Shown here: piece by piece, positions 40,721 through 51,451 of the stretch | How positions within the stretch are numbered: position 1 is the first letter of the stretch | Layout: each line of letters starts with the position of its first letter | NCBI GenBank assembly: GCA_029783825.1 | Contig: JAREIK010012400.1 | Coordinates: 309,668-373,667, forward strand | Length of the DNA: 64,000 bases | Direction of reading: 5' to 3' | From: Sapria himalayana | Taxonomy: Eukaryota; Streptophyta; Magnoliopsida; Malpighiales; Rafflesiaceae | Notes under the pieces: generated by a model | What the model was told of the DNA's origin: nothing | What the model saw: only the letters and a program-made list of their open reading frames with translations | The model's database searches: none | Program-made: the position numbers and the translations under genes

Positions 40721-42042
40721 TATGGTTAGTTTTAATCTGAGATCTAGTGATGCACTTTGAATCATATATTCTATTTAGGTGTTTTTTCCTGTTTCTTGAC
40801 TTTTTTATAGCACTAGTATTTTCTGTTTTGTCTTCTTTCCACACCCTTCCTAGTTGTATGGCCATAATTTTTATTTCTTCCAAGGCCCATTCTCTGTTGC
40901 CCATTTTATTCTTAAATCTATGTATATCGATATCATCCTTTATGGATTTTATGCATTCATTTTCTTCCACTCCCTTGTGTAAGTTTATATTACTTCGCAC
41001 CTCTATTTCCTCATCTGAGCTATTAACTTCTTCCACTACCCATTTCCTACTCTCCTCCCTTCTAATTCTGTTATCAAACCTACTGCCCTGAAACCTTTTG
41101 TTTATTTCTGTAATTTTCATAATTAAATCATGTCTTTTATTTTTATCCTCTCCCTCTACCTCTTCCTTCTCTTCTATTCTAGGGGGGACATCTTCAGTTA
41201 GTTCTAGGCTAGTTCCCTCATTGTTTAAATTCTGTCAAGAGCCATGATGTTTTTTATTCTGTATTGCACTATTTTTACCCCTTTCCTGTAAAGTCTATAT
41301 ACTCCCTATCTTCTTCATGCTTTTTTTTGACAATACTGTGATCACAACCATGTCCAAGCTTCTTACAGTATGTGCGATAGTGATGGAGAAACTCTGGAAT
41401 TACATCTTGCCAGAAACCATCTCCATTCTTAGAGCCTATCCATATTCGCTGAGGTATATGATTCAACAAGTTGTCTTCTATACACATCCGAGCCACACTC
41501 GGGCGAGAGAGAGTAGCAGTGGCACCATCAAGAAGAAGAGGGGTGCCGACTGCTTGTGCAATGTGGTAGAGAGCAAATTTATCAAACAAGTGAATGGGGA
41601 GCATGGGAAGGAGGAACCGTACCGGGGCCAATGGGGATTCCTGCTTGGTTGAGAAGTCGGGTGTCCATCTGAAAGCTTGCATGGGGTAGCCCATGATATA
41701 TCAAACTCTTTTCAACCAGATTCTATGGAAGTCCTCTTCTGTAAAGAGGTACACGAGGATGTGCTTCGCATCCAGGACTCCTATTTTTATCAGGCCTTTG
41801 AGCTTCAAGGAAGCATAGAATGCCCTTATATCTTCAAAGCGAGGATGCCCATGTGAGAATTTGCCCACCAGTGTATATTTGTGAGCTTCAGTGATGGAAG
41901 CCATGTCTGTCGGGGAAAACTCTATCGAGGGTTCCCCATTTTTTTTCCTGAAAACTTTCGAAGAAGATGATGAATGAAGCGCGATCTTTATAAAATGTTG
42001 AGAAAATGATTTCCTATTCATTAATAAATCCGATTGCTCCAT
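40713..42042 (-). pseudogene. LINE ORF1 (DUF4283-like, zinc knuckle), degenerate
   Basis: RNA-binding, gag-like protein of plant L1 elements. The ATG at 42042 sits in a good context (AAAATGG). Residues 30-115 match the DUF4283 style (FSPTDMASITEAHKYTLVGKFSHG, then LVYLFTEEDFHRIWLKRV). A TGA at 41701 replaces what is TGG (Trp) in such proteins. The frame resumes with GYPMQAFRWTPDF, MLPIHLFDK and IPQRIWIG and stops at 41275. The C-terminal part (41222-40713) is in another frame, acidic and Lys-rich with no domain. The zinc knuckle is damaged: in RTYCKKLGHGCDHS the first and last Cys of C-X2-C-X4-H-X4-C are Arg and Ser. Confidence 0.88.
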
Positions 42043-42166
42043 TTTTGCTTGATAATGGCTACTTCTTCACTGAAAATTACAGTTTCTCTCCGTAAAAATT
42101 GTGTTTATCTCTCTAAAAATTGTGTTTCTCTTTCTAGAGCTTGAGAGAGCAATTCAAAGAAGAAGG
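42043..42166 (-). other. LINE 5' untranslated region with a short tandem repeat
   Basis: A 124-base leader, present up to the right target-site duplication, so the element is not 5'-truncated. In plus-strand view three adjacent 21-22-bp units are visible at 42071-42092, 42093-42113 and 42114-42134 (TAAAAATTGTGTTTATCTCTC and variants). They may belong to an internal promoter, as LINE 5' ends often hold repeated promoter modules; this is inference. Confidence 0.7.
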
Positions 42167-42183
42167 TATTATAATTATCATTT
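42167..42183. repeat. Target-site duplication, right copy
   Basis: TATTATAATTATCATTT, identical over 17 bp to 35882-35898. The base before it differs (G here, A on the left), which fixes the length at 17. Priming at the ATTT end of the plus strand fits the A-rich LINE tail on the left. Confidence 0.92.
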
Positions 42184-42929
42184 ATTATATAGATTATATA
42201 GGTTTAATGCTTTAAGTATTTAGGGGGTTTTGGGCTTTAGGAGTCTATAGATTTAAAGGTTTAGGTATTTAGTGGGTTATAAGTTTTATTTAAAAAATAA
42301 AATAATAAAAAAATTATTTTTGTGATTTTTTATCATTTTTGAAAGTTATAACCTTTGAAAATATAATAATTTTTAAATATTTTTTCAAATGTAAATATAA
42401 TATTTAGCTATAATAATCTTAATAATTATAAAACATTAAAATTCAATATAAGTAATTTTATTGATAGATATTATAATAATGATCAAAAAATAAATTAATA
42501 AACTATTATGAATAAGATTGATAGAAATTAAAATATAATTTCAAAACCTATATACACTGATTCAAAATCAGTGTCAAATATATTACTATATAATAATTTT
42601 TTGTTTTTAAATTTTTACTTCTTTTTTAAGGTTATATTTTTTTTTTGATTAAAAATAAATTATTAAAATTATATTTGTCTCACTCATTATTTATTTTGTA
42701 ATTAACATTTCTATAAATATAAACTAATAAATAATTAAAATGAATATTTAAAATTATAATGAATACAAATTAAGATGAAATTTGTGATTTATTATAAATG
42801 GTATACTGGTTTATTGGTTTGATTATTTAGGAGTTTAGAAATTTTTTTTTTGGCATTTTGTGGTTTATGGGTTTTATTTAAATAAAAAAAATAAAAAATT
42901 TTTTTTTTCGATTTTTTCGGATTTTCAAA

Positions 42930-43256
42930 GGTTATGACCTTTGAAAATAAGATAATTTTTAAAATTTTTTGAAATGTGAATACCATGTATAATTATATTA
43001 ATCATTCTAATTATATATCATATAAATTCAATATAAATAATTAAATTAAATATTTAAAATTATAATATATAGTCATAAAAATGAGATTGATTATTTATTA
43101 AGTAGTATATAGATATTAAAAGGTTTATGTATTTAGGGGTTTCGTAGTTTATGAGCTTACTGATTTAAGTAAGCTGGCATTTAATGATCTATAGGCTTTT
43201 TTTAAAAAATGAAATAAAAAAAAATTATTTTTATAATTTTTTATCATATTTTGAAG
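42930..43256 (+). repeat. C/D fusion with deleted C body
   Basis: The C palindrome (42930) and the D palindrome (43256) are 327 bp apart instead of about 590. The C body ends near 43040 at CAATATAAATAATTAAATTAAAT and jumps to the D spacer. Roughly 260 bp are missing, including the C phrase with GACGCAAAATG. Confidence 0.75.
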
Positions 43257-46200
43257 GTTATAACCATTGAAAAAATGATAATTTTTAAATTTTTTTCAAG
43301 AGTGAATACAATATTTATTTATTATAATCATAATAATTATATATAATATAAATTCAATATAATCAATTTTATTGATATATATTCTAATAAATCTAAAAAA
43401 ATAAATTAAAAATCCATAATGAATATGATTTATATTACTTAAAATATAATATGAAAACCTAAAATGATTCAAAAGCAAAGGAAAATGTATTAATAAATAA
43501 TAATTATTTGATTTGAAAATTTTTTTTCTTTTAAAATAGTTTATCTATACTTTTTGGATTAAAAATAATTTATATAAATTATATCTATCTAACTCATAAT
43601 TTATTTAGTAATTAATATTTATATAAAAATAAACAAATAACTAATTAAAATTAATATTTAATTTATAATGAAAACAATAATATTGAGATTTATTATATAT
43701 TCTTTAGGGTAAATGATTTAATTTAAATTAGATCTGTCCACTAAAAATTAATTTGTAATTAAAATTTCTATAAAAATAAACTGATAAATAATTAAAATAA
43801 AAATTTAAAATTATACTGGATACAAATTTAAATGATATTTATGATTTATTATTAATGTATACTAGTTTAAGTGTTTAAGTATTTAAGAGGTTTTGTCGTT
43901 TAGGAGTTTAGTGATTTATGTTTTTAGGCATTTAGCGGTTTATAGGTATTATTTTAAATATTAAAAAAACAAAAAAAATTGTACTTTTTTCTCATTTTCA
44001 TAGGTTATAACCTTTGAAAATATAATAATATTTAAATTTTTTTGAAATGTGAATACAATATTTAGTTATAAGAATATTAATAATTATATATCATATAAAT
44101 TCAATATAAACAATTTTATTGATAGATATATTAATAATGATCAAAAATTAAATTAATAAAATATTAATAATAAGATAGATATTAATTAATAAACTATTGA
44201 TAAATATTATAATTATCATTTATTTTATAGATTATATAGGTTTAATGCTTTAAGTATTTAGGGGGTTTTGGGGTTTAGGAGTCTATAGATTTAAATGTTT
44301 AGGTATTTAGTGATTTATAATTTTTATTTAAATAATAAAATTATAAAAAAATTATTTTTGTGATTTTTTATCATTTTTGAAGGTTATAACCTTTGAAAAT
44401 ATAAAAAGTTTTAAATTTTTTTTCAAAAGTAAAAATAATATTTATTTATAAAAATATTAATAATTATAAAACATTAAAATTCAATATAAGTAATTTTATT
44501 GATAGATATTATAATAATGATCAAAAAATAAATTAATAAACTATTATTAAAAAGATTGATAGTAATTAAAATATAATTTAAAAACCTATATTCAATGATT
44601 CAAAATCAAAGTAAAATATATTACTAAATAATAATTTTTTGTTTTGAAATTTTTACTTCTTTTTATAATCTTATATTTTTTTTTGAATAAAAATAAATTA
44701 TTAAAATTATATTTGTATCACTCATTATTTATTTTGTAATCAATATTTCTATACAAAATAAACTAATAAATAATTAAAATGAATATTTAAAAGTATAATG
44801 AAAACAAATTAAAATGAGATTTGTGATTTATTATATATGGTATACCAGTCTATTGGTTTGATTTTTTACAAGTTTTGTTGTTTAGTAGTTTAGCAATTTA
44901 AGATTTTGGGCATATTGTCTTTTATAGCTTTTACTTAAATAATAAAAATAAAAAAATTTTAGATTTTTTCTGATTTTCAAAGGTTATAAATTTTGAAAAT
45001 AAGATAATTTCTATAGTTTTTTGAAATGTGAATACCATGTATAATTATATTAATCTTTCTGATTATATATCAAATAAATTTAAAATAAACAATTTTAATG
45101 ATAGATAATATAATAATGATCAAAAATTAAATTAATAAACTATTACTAAAAATATAAATTTTAATTAAAATATATTTACATGAGGCAAAATGATTCAAAA
45201 TCTAATCAAAATATATTACTAAATAATAATATTTAATTTTTAAATTTTTCTTTCTTTTTATAAACTTATATTTTTTTAAAAAAAATTCAATTATTTAAAT
45301 AATGATTGTCTCACTTGAAATTTATTTTGTAATTAATTTTTTTAAAAGATTAAACTATAAATAATTAAATTGAATGTTTAAAATTATAATAAATAGACAT
45401 AAAAATGAGATTTATTATTCATTAAGTAGTATATAAATGTTAAAAGGTTTATGTATTAGGGGTTTCGCGGTTTATTAGCTTACTGATTTAATTAAGCAGG
45501 CATTTCATGGTCTATAGGCTTTATTTAAAAAATGAAATAACAAAAAATTATTTTTTTTATTTTTTCACATATTTTTAAGGTTATAACCTTTGAAAATATA
45601 ATAATTTCAAAATTTTTTTAAAGTGTGAATACAATATTTATTTATAATAATCATAATAATTATATATAGTATAAATTCAATATAGTCAATTTTATTGATA
45701 GATATTCTAATAAAAATCAAAAAATAAATTAAAAATCTATAATGAATAAGATTCATATTACTTAAAATATAATATCAAAACCTAAAATGATTCAAAAGCA
45801 AAGGAAAATGTATTACTAAATAATAATTATTTGTTTTGAATATATTTTTCTCTTAAAAAGTATATGTATTCTTTTTTGATGAAAAATAATTTATATATAT
45901 TATATCTATCTAACTCATAATTTAATTTGTAATTAATATTTATATAAAAATAAACAAATTACGAATTAAAATGAATATTTTATATTATAATGAAAACAAT
46001 AATATTGAGTTTTATTATTTATTATTTAGGGTATACTGGTTTAATTTAAATTAGATATGTCTCACTGATAATTTAATTTGCAATTAATATTTCTATAAAA
46101 ATAAATGGATAAATAATTAAAATTAAAATTTATACTGAATACAAATTTAAATGATATTTATTATTTATTAATAATGTAAACTAGTTTAATGGTTTAAGTA

Positions 46201-46320
46201 TTTAGAGGTTTTATCATTATTGAGTTTAGTGATTTAAGTGTTTAGCCATTTAGTGGTTTATAAGTATTATTTAAACAATAAAATAACAAAAAAAATTTGC
46301 AATTTTTTATCATTTTCATA

Positions 46321-46440
46321 GGTTATAACCTATGAAAATATAATAATAATTATATATCATTTTATACAATTTAAACAATTTTATATCATTTTTTGAAATA
46401 ATATATCATTTAAATTTTTTGAAATGTGAATACAATCTTT
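46321..46440 (+). repeat. A subunit with a scrambled local duplication
   Basis: After the A palindrome (46321) there are interleaved partial copies of body phrases: ATATATCATT (twice, about 46352 and 46400), a TTTAAACAATTTTAT phrase, and two TTTTTTGAAAT phrases near 46393 and 46418. The normal order then resumes with GAATACAATC. About 90 bp are added. It looks like repeated short template switching within the subunit. Confidence 0.7.
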
Positions 46441-48629
46441 AGTTATATTAATATTAATAATTATATATCATTTAAATTCAATTTAAACAATTTTATTGAT
46501 AAATATATTAATAATGATCAAAAATTAAATTAATAAACTATTAATAATAAGATAGAGATTAATTAATAAACTATTGATAGATATTATAATTATCATTTAT
46601 TATATAGGTTATATATGTTTAATACTTTCAGTATTTAGGGGGTTTTGGTGTTTAGGATTCTATAGATTAAAAGGTTTAGGTATTTAGTGGTTTATAAGTT
46701 TTATTTAAAAAATAAAATTATAAAAAAATTATTTTTGTGATTTTTTATCATTTTTGAATGTTATAACCTTTGAAAATATAATAATTTTTAAATATTTTTT
46801 CAAATGTAAATATAATATTTAGATATAATAATCTTAATAATTATAAAACATTAAAATTCGATATAAGTAATTTTATTGATAGATATTATAATAATGATAA
46901 AAAAATAAATTAATAAACTATTATGAATAAGATTGATAGCAATTAAAATATAATTTCAAAACCTATATACAATGATTCAAAATCAATGTAAAATATATTA
47001 CTAAATAATATTTTTTTGTTTTTAAATTTGTACTTCTTTTTATAATGTTATATTTTTTTTGATTAAAAATAAATTATTAAAATTATATTTGTCTCACTCA
47101 TTATTTATTTTGTAATTAACATTTCTATAAAAATAAACTAATAAATAATTTAAATGTATATTTAAAACTATAATGAATACAAATTAAAATGTGATTAATG
47201 ATTTATTATAAATAGTATGCTGGTTTATTGGTTTGATTATTTAGGGGTTTTGTTGCTTAAGAGTTTAGAAATTTAGGTTTTTAGGTATTTTTTGGTTTAT
47301 AGGTTTTATTTAAATAATAAAAATAAAACAATTTTTTTTTAGATTTTTTCGGATCTTCAATGGTTATAACCTTTAAAAATAAAATAATTTTAAAAATTTT
47401 TTGAAATAAGAATACCATGTATAATTATATTAATCTTACTGATTATAAAATATAAATTCAATATAAATAATTTTAAAGATAGATATTATTATATAGCTCA
47501 AAAATTAAATTAATAAACTATTAATAAAAATATAAATATTAATTAAAATATATTTACATGACGCAAAATGATTCAAAATCAAATCAAAATATATTCCTAA
47601 ATAATAATATTTATTTTTTAAATTTTTCATTCTTTTTATAAGCTTATATTTTTTTTATTAAAAATCAATTATTTAAATAATTTTTATCTCACTCGAAATT
47701 TATTTGGTAATTAATTTTTATAAAAAATTAAACTATGAATAATTAAAATAAATATTTAAAATTATAATAAATAGACATAAAAATGTGATTTATTATTCAT
47801 TAAGTACTATATAGATGTTAAAAGGATTATGTATTTAGGGGTTTCAGGGTTTATTAGCTTACTGATTTAAGTATGGAGGCATTATTGGTCTATAGGCTTT
47901 ATTAAAAAATGAAATAAAAAAAATTATTTTTATTATTTTTTATCATATTTTCAAGGTTATAATGATTGAAAATATGATAAATTTTAAATTTTTTTAAAGA
48001 GAGAATAGAATATTTATTTATAATAATCATAATAATTATATATAATATAAATTCAATATGAACAATTTTATTGATAGATATTCTAATAATTCTCAAAAAA
48101 TAAATTAAAAATCTATAATGAATAAGATTCATATTACTTAAAATATAATATGAAAACCTAAAATAATTCAATATCAAGTGAAAATGTATTAATAAATAAT
48201 AATTATTTTTTTTGAAATTTTTTATTATTTTAAAAAGTTTATCTATATTTTTTTAATGAAAAATAATTTATATAAATTATATCTATCTAACTCATAATTT
48301 ATTGTGTTATTAATATTTATATAAAAATAAACAATTAACTAATTAAAATGAATATTTTAAATTATAATGAAAACAATAATATTGAGATTTATTATTTATT
48401 ATTTATTATTTAGGGTATACTGGTTTAATTTAAATTAGCTTTGTCTCACTGATAATTTAATCTGTAATTAATATTTCTATAAAAATAAACTGATAAATAA
48501 TTAAAATAAAAATTAAAAATTATACTGAATAGAAATTTAAATGATATTTATGATTTATTATTAATGGATACTAATTTAATGGTTTAAGTATTTAAAGGTT
48601 TTGTCGTTTAGGTATTTATTGATTTATGT

Positions 48630-48680
48630 TTTCAGGCACTTAGTGGTTTATATTAATAATGATCAATAATTAAATTAATA
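48630..48680 (+). repeat. A subunit without palindrome
   Basis: The A block is complete up to CACTTAGTGGTTTATA (about 48652) and is followed at once by TTAATAATGATCAATAATTAA from the A body. About 180 bp, including the palindrome, are missing. Confidence 0.75.
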
Positions 48681-50102
48681 AACTATTAATAATAATATAG
48701 AGATTAATTAATAAACTATTGATAGATATTATAGTTATCTTTTATTAGAGAGGTTATATAGGTTTAATCCTTTCAGTATTTAGGGTGTTTTGGGGTTTTG
48801 GAGTCTATAGTTTAAATGTTTAGGTATTTAGTGGTATATAAGTTTTATTTAAATAATAAAATTATAAAAAAATTATTTTTGTGATTTTTTATCATTTTTG
48901 AAGTTTATATCCTTTGAAAATATATTAATTTTTAAATTTTTTTTCAAAAGTAATTATAATATTTAGTTAAAATAATCTTAATAATTATAAACATTAAAAT
49001 CCAAAATAAGTAATTTTATTTATAGATATTATAATAATGATCAAAAAATAAATTAATAAACTATTATTAATAAGATTGATAGCAATTAAAATATAATTTC
49101 AAAACCTATATACAATGATTAAAAATCAAAGTAAAAAATAATACTAAATAATAATTTTTTGTTTTTAAATTTTTACTTCTTTTTATAAGCTTATATATAT
49201 TTTTTGATTAAAGATAAATTATTAAAATAATATTTGACTCACTCATTATTTATTTTGTAATTAACATTTCTATAAAAAATAAAATAATAAATAATTAAAA
49301 TGAATATTTAAAAGTATAATGAATACAAATTAAAATGAAATTTGTGATTTATTATAAATGGTATACCGGTTTATTGGTTTGATTATTTAGGAGTTTTCTT
49401 GTTTAGGAGTTTAGCAATTTATGTTTTTAGGCATTTTGTCGTTTATGGGTTTTATTTAATAAAGAAAATAAAAAAATTTTTTTTAGATTTTTTCGGATTT
49501 TCAAAGGTTATAACCTTTGAAAATAAGATAATTTTTAAATTTTTTTTAATGTGAATACCATGTATAATTATATTAATCTTACTCATTATATATCATATAA
49601 ATTAAAAATAAACAATTTTAATGATAGATATTATAATATTGATCAAAAATTAAATTAATAAACTATTAATAAAAATAAAAATTTTAATTAAAATATATTT
49701 ACATGACGCAAAATGATTCAAAAAAAAACAAAATATATAACTAAATAATAATATTTAATTTTTAAAATTTTCCTTCTTTTTATAAGCTTTTATTTTTTGT
49801 TATTAAAAATCAATTATTTAAATAATGTTTGTCTCGCTCAAAATTTATTTTGTAATTAATTTTTGTATAAAATTAAACTATAAATAATTAAATTGAATAT
49901 TTAAAATTATAATAAATAGACAAAAAATGAGATTTATTATTCATTAAGTAGTATATAGATGTTAAAGGGTTTATGTATTTATGGGTTTCAGGGTTTATGA
50001 GCTTACTGATTTAAGTAAGCAGGCATTATAAGGTCTATAGACTTTATTTAAAAAATGAAATAACAAAAAATTTATTTTTATTATTTTTTATCATATTTTG
50101 AA

Positions 50103-51451
50103 GTTTATAACCATTGAAAATATAATAAATTTTAAATTTTTTTCAAGAGTGAATACAATATTTATTTATTATAATCATAATAATTATATATAATATAAAT
50201 TCAATATAATCAATTTTATTGATAGATATTCTAATAAATCTAAAAAAAATAAAATAAAAATCTATGATGAATATGATTCATATTATTTAAAATATATTAT
50301 AAAAACCTAAAATGATTCAAAAGCAAAGGAGAATGTATTACTAAATAATAATTATTAGATTTGAAATTTTTTTTTCTTTTAAAAAGTTTATCTATACTTT
50401 TTGGATTAAAAATAATTTATATAAATTATATCTATCTAACTCATAATTTATTTTGTAATTAATATTTATATAAAAATAAACAAATGACTAATTAAAATGA
50501 ATATTTTAAATTATAATGAAAACAATAATATTAGGATTTATTATTTATTATTTAGGGTATACTGGTTTAATTTAAATTAGATCTGTCCACTGAAAATTTA
50601 ATTTGTAATTAACATTTATATATAAAATAAACTGATAAATATTTAAAATGAATATTTAAAATTATAAATAATACAAATTAAAATGAAATTTGTGATTTAT
50701 TATAAATGGTATACCGGTTTATTGTTTTGATTATTTAGGAGTTTTGTTGGTTAGGCATTTAACAATTTATCTTTTTAGGCCTTTTGTGGTTTATAGGTTT
50801 TATTTAAATAAAAAAAATAAAAATTTTTTTTTTAGATTTTTTTCTAAATTTCAAAGGTTATAACCTTTGAAAATAAGATAATTTTGAAATTTTTTTAAAT
50901 GTGAATACCATGTATAATTATATTAATCTTACTGATTATATATCATATAAATTAAAAATAAACAATTTTAATGATAGATATTATAATAATGATAAAAAAT
51001 TAAATTAATAAACTATTAATAAAAATATAAATTTTAATCAAAATATATTTACATGACGCAAAATGATTAAAAATCAAAAGAAAATATATTACTAAATAAT
51101 TATATTTAATTTTTGAAATATTCCTTCTTTTTATAAGCTTATATTTTTTTTATTAAAAATCAATTATTTAAATAATGTTTGTCTATCTCGAAATTTATTT
51201 TGTAATTAATTTTTGTAAAAAATTAAACTATAAATAATTAAATTAAATATTTAAAATTATTATAAATAGACATAAAAATAAGATTTATTATTCATTAAGT
51301 AGTATATAGATGTTAAAGGGTTTATGTATTTTGTTGTTTCGGGGTATATGAGCTTACTGATTTAAGTAAGGAGGCATTTTTGGTCTATAGGTTATATTTA
51401 AAAAATGAAATAAAAAAAATTATTTTTATTATTTTTTATCATATTTTCAAT
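50103..51451 (+). repeat. Short two-subunit HOR variant (D-C), third copy
   Basis: D 50103, C2 50856, D 51451, without A and B. The join at about 50600-50625 has the same private features as the 18.84-kb copy: GTCCACTGAAAATTT, then AACATTTATATATAAAATAAACTGATAAATATTT, then ATTATAAATAATACAAATT. Confidence 0.8.

Larger units (their letters stand above)
35899..42166 (-). mobile_element. L1-type LINE retrotransposon, full length, inactive
   Basis: A 6.27-kb non-LTR retrotransposon on the minus strand, flanked by a perfect 17-bp target-site duplication. In sense order it has a 5' UTR (42166-42043), ORF1 (42042-40713), ORF2 (40720-36807) and a 3' UTR (36806-35911) ending in a short A-rich tail next to the left duplication. 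Such elements copy themselves by nicking the target and reverse-transcribing their RNA in place (target-primed reverse transcription). Base composition is far less A+T-biased than the satellite. Both ORFs are broken, so this copy cannot supply its own proteins. The clade assignment comes from domain order and motifs; no database comparison was made. Confidence 0.95.

Noticed and set aside
35899..42166. LTR retrotransposon or pararetrovirus
   Set aside because: No terminal repeats, no integrase or protease; an APE-like endonuclease, an A-rich 3' end and a 17-bp target duplication identify a non-LTR element.
42792..42986. A 64-codon frame on the minus strand in a C subunit
   Set aside because: Repeat-derived, Lys/Phe-rich from A/T runs, not conserved in other C copies.
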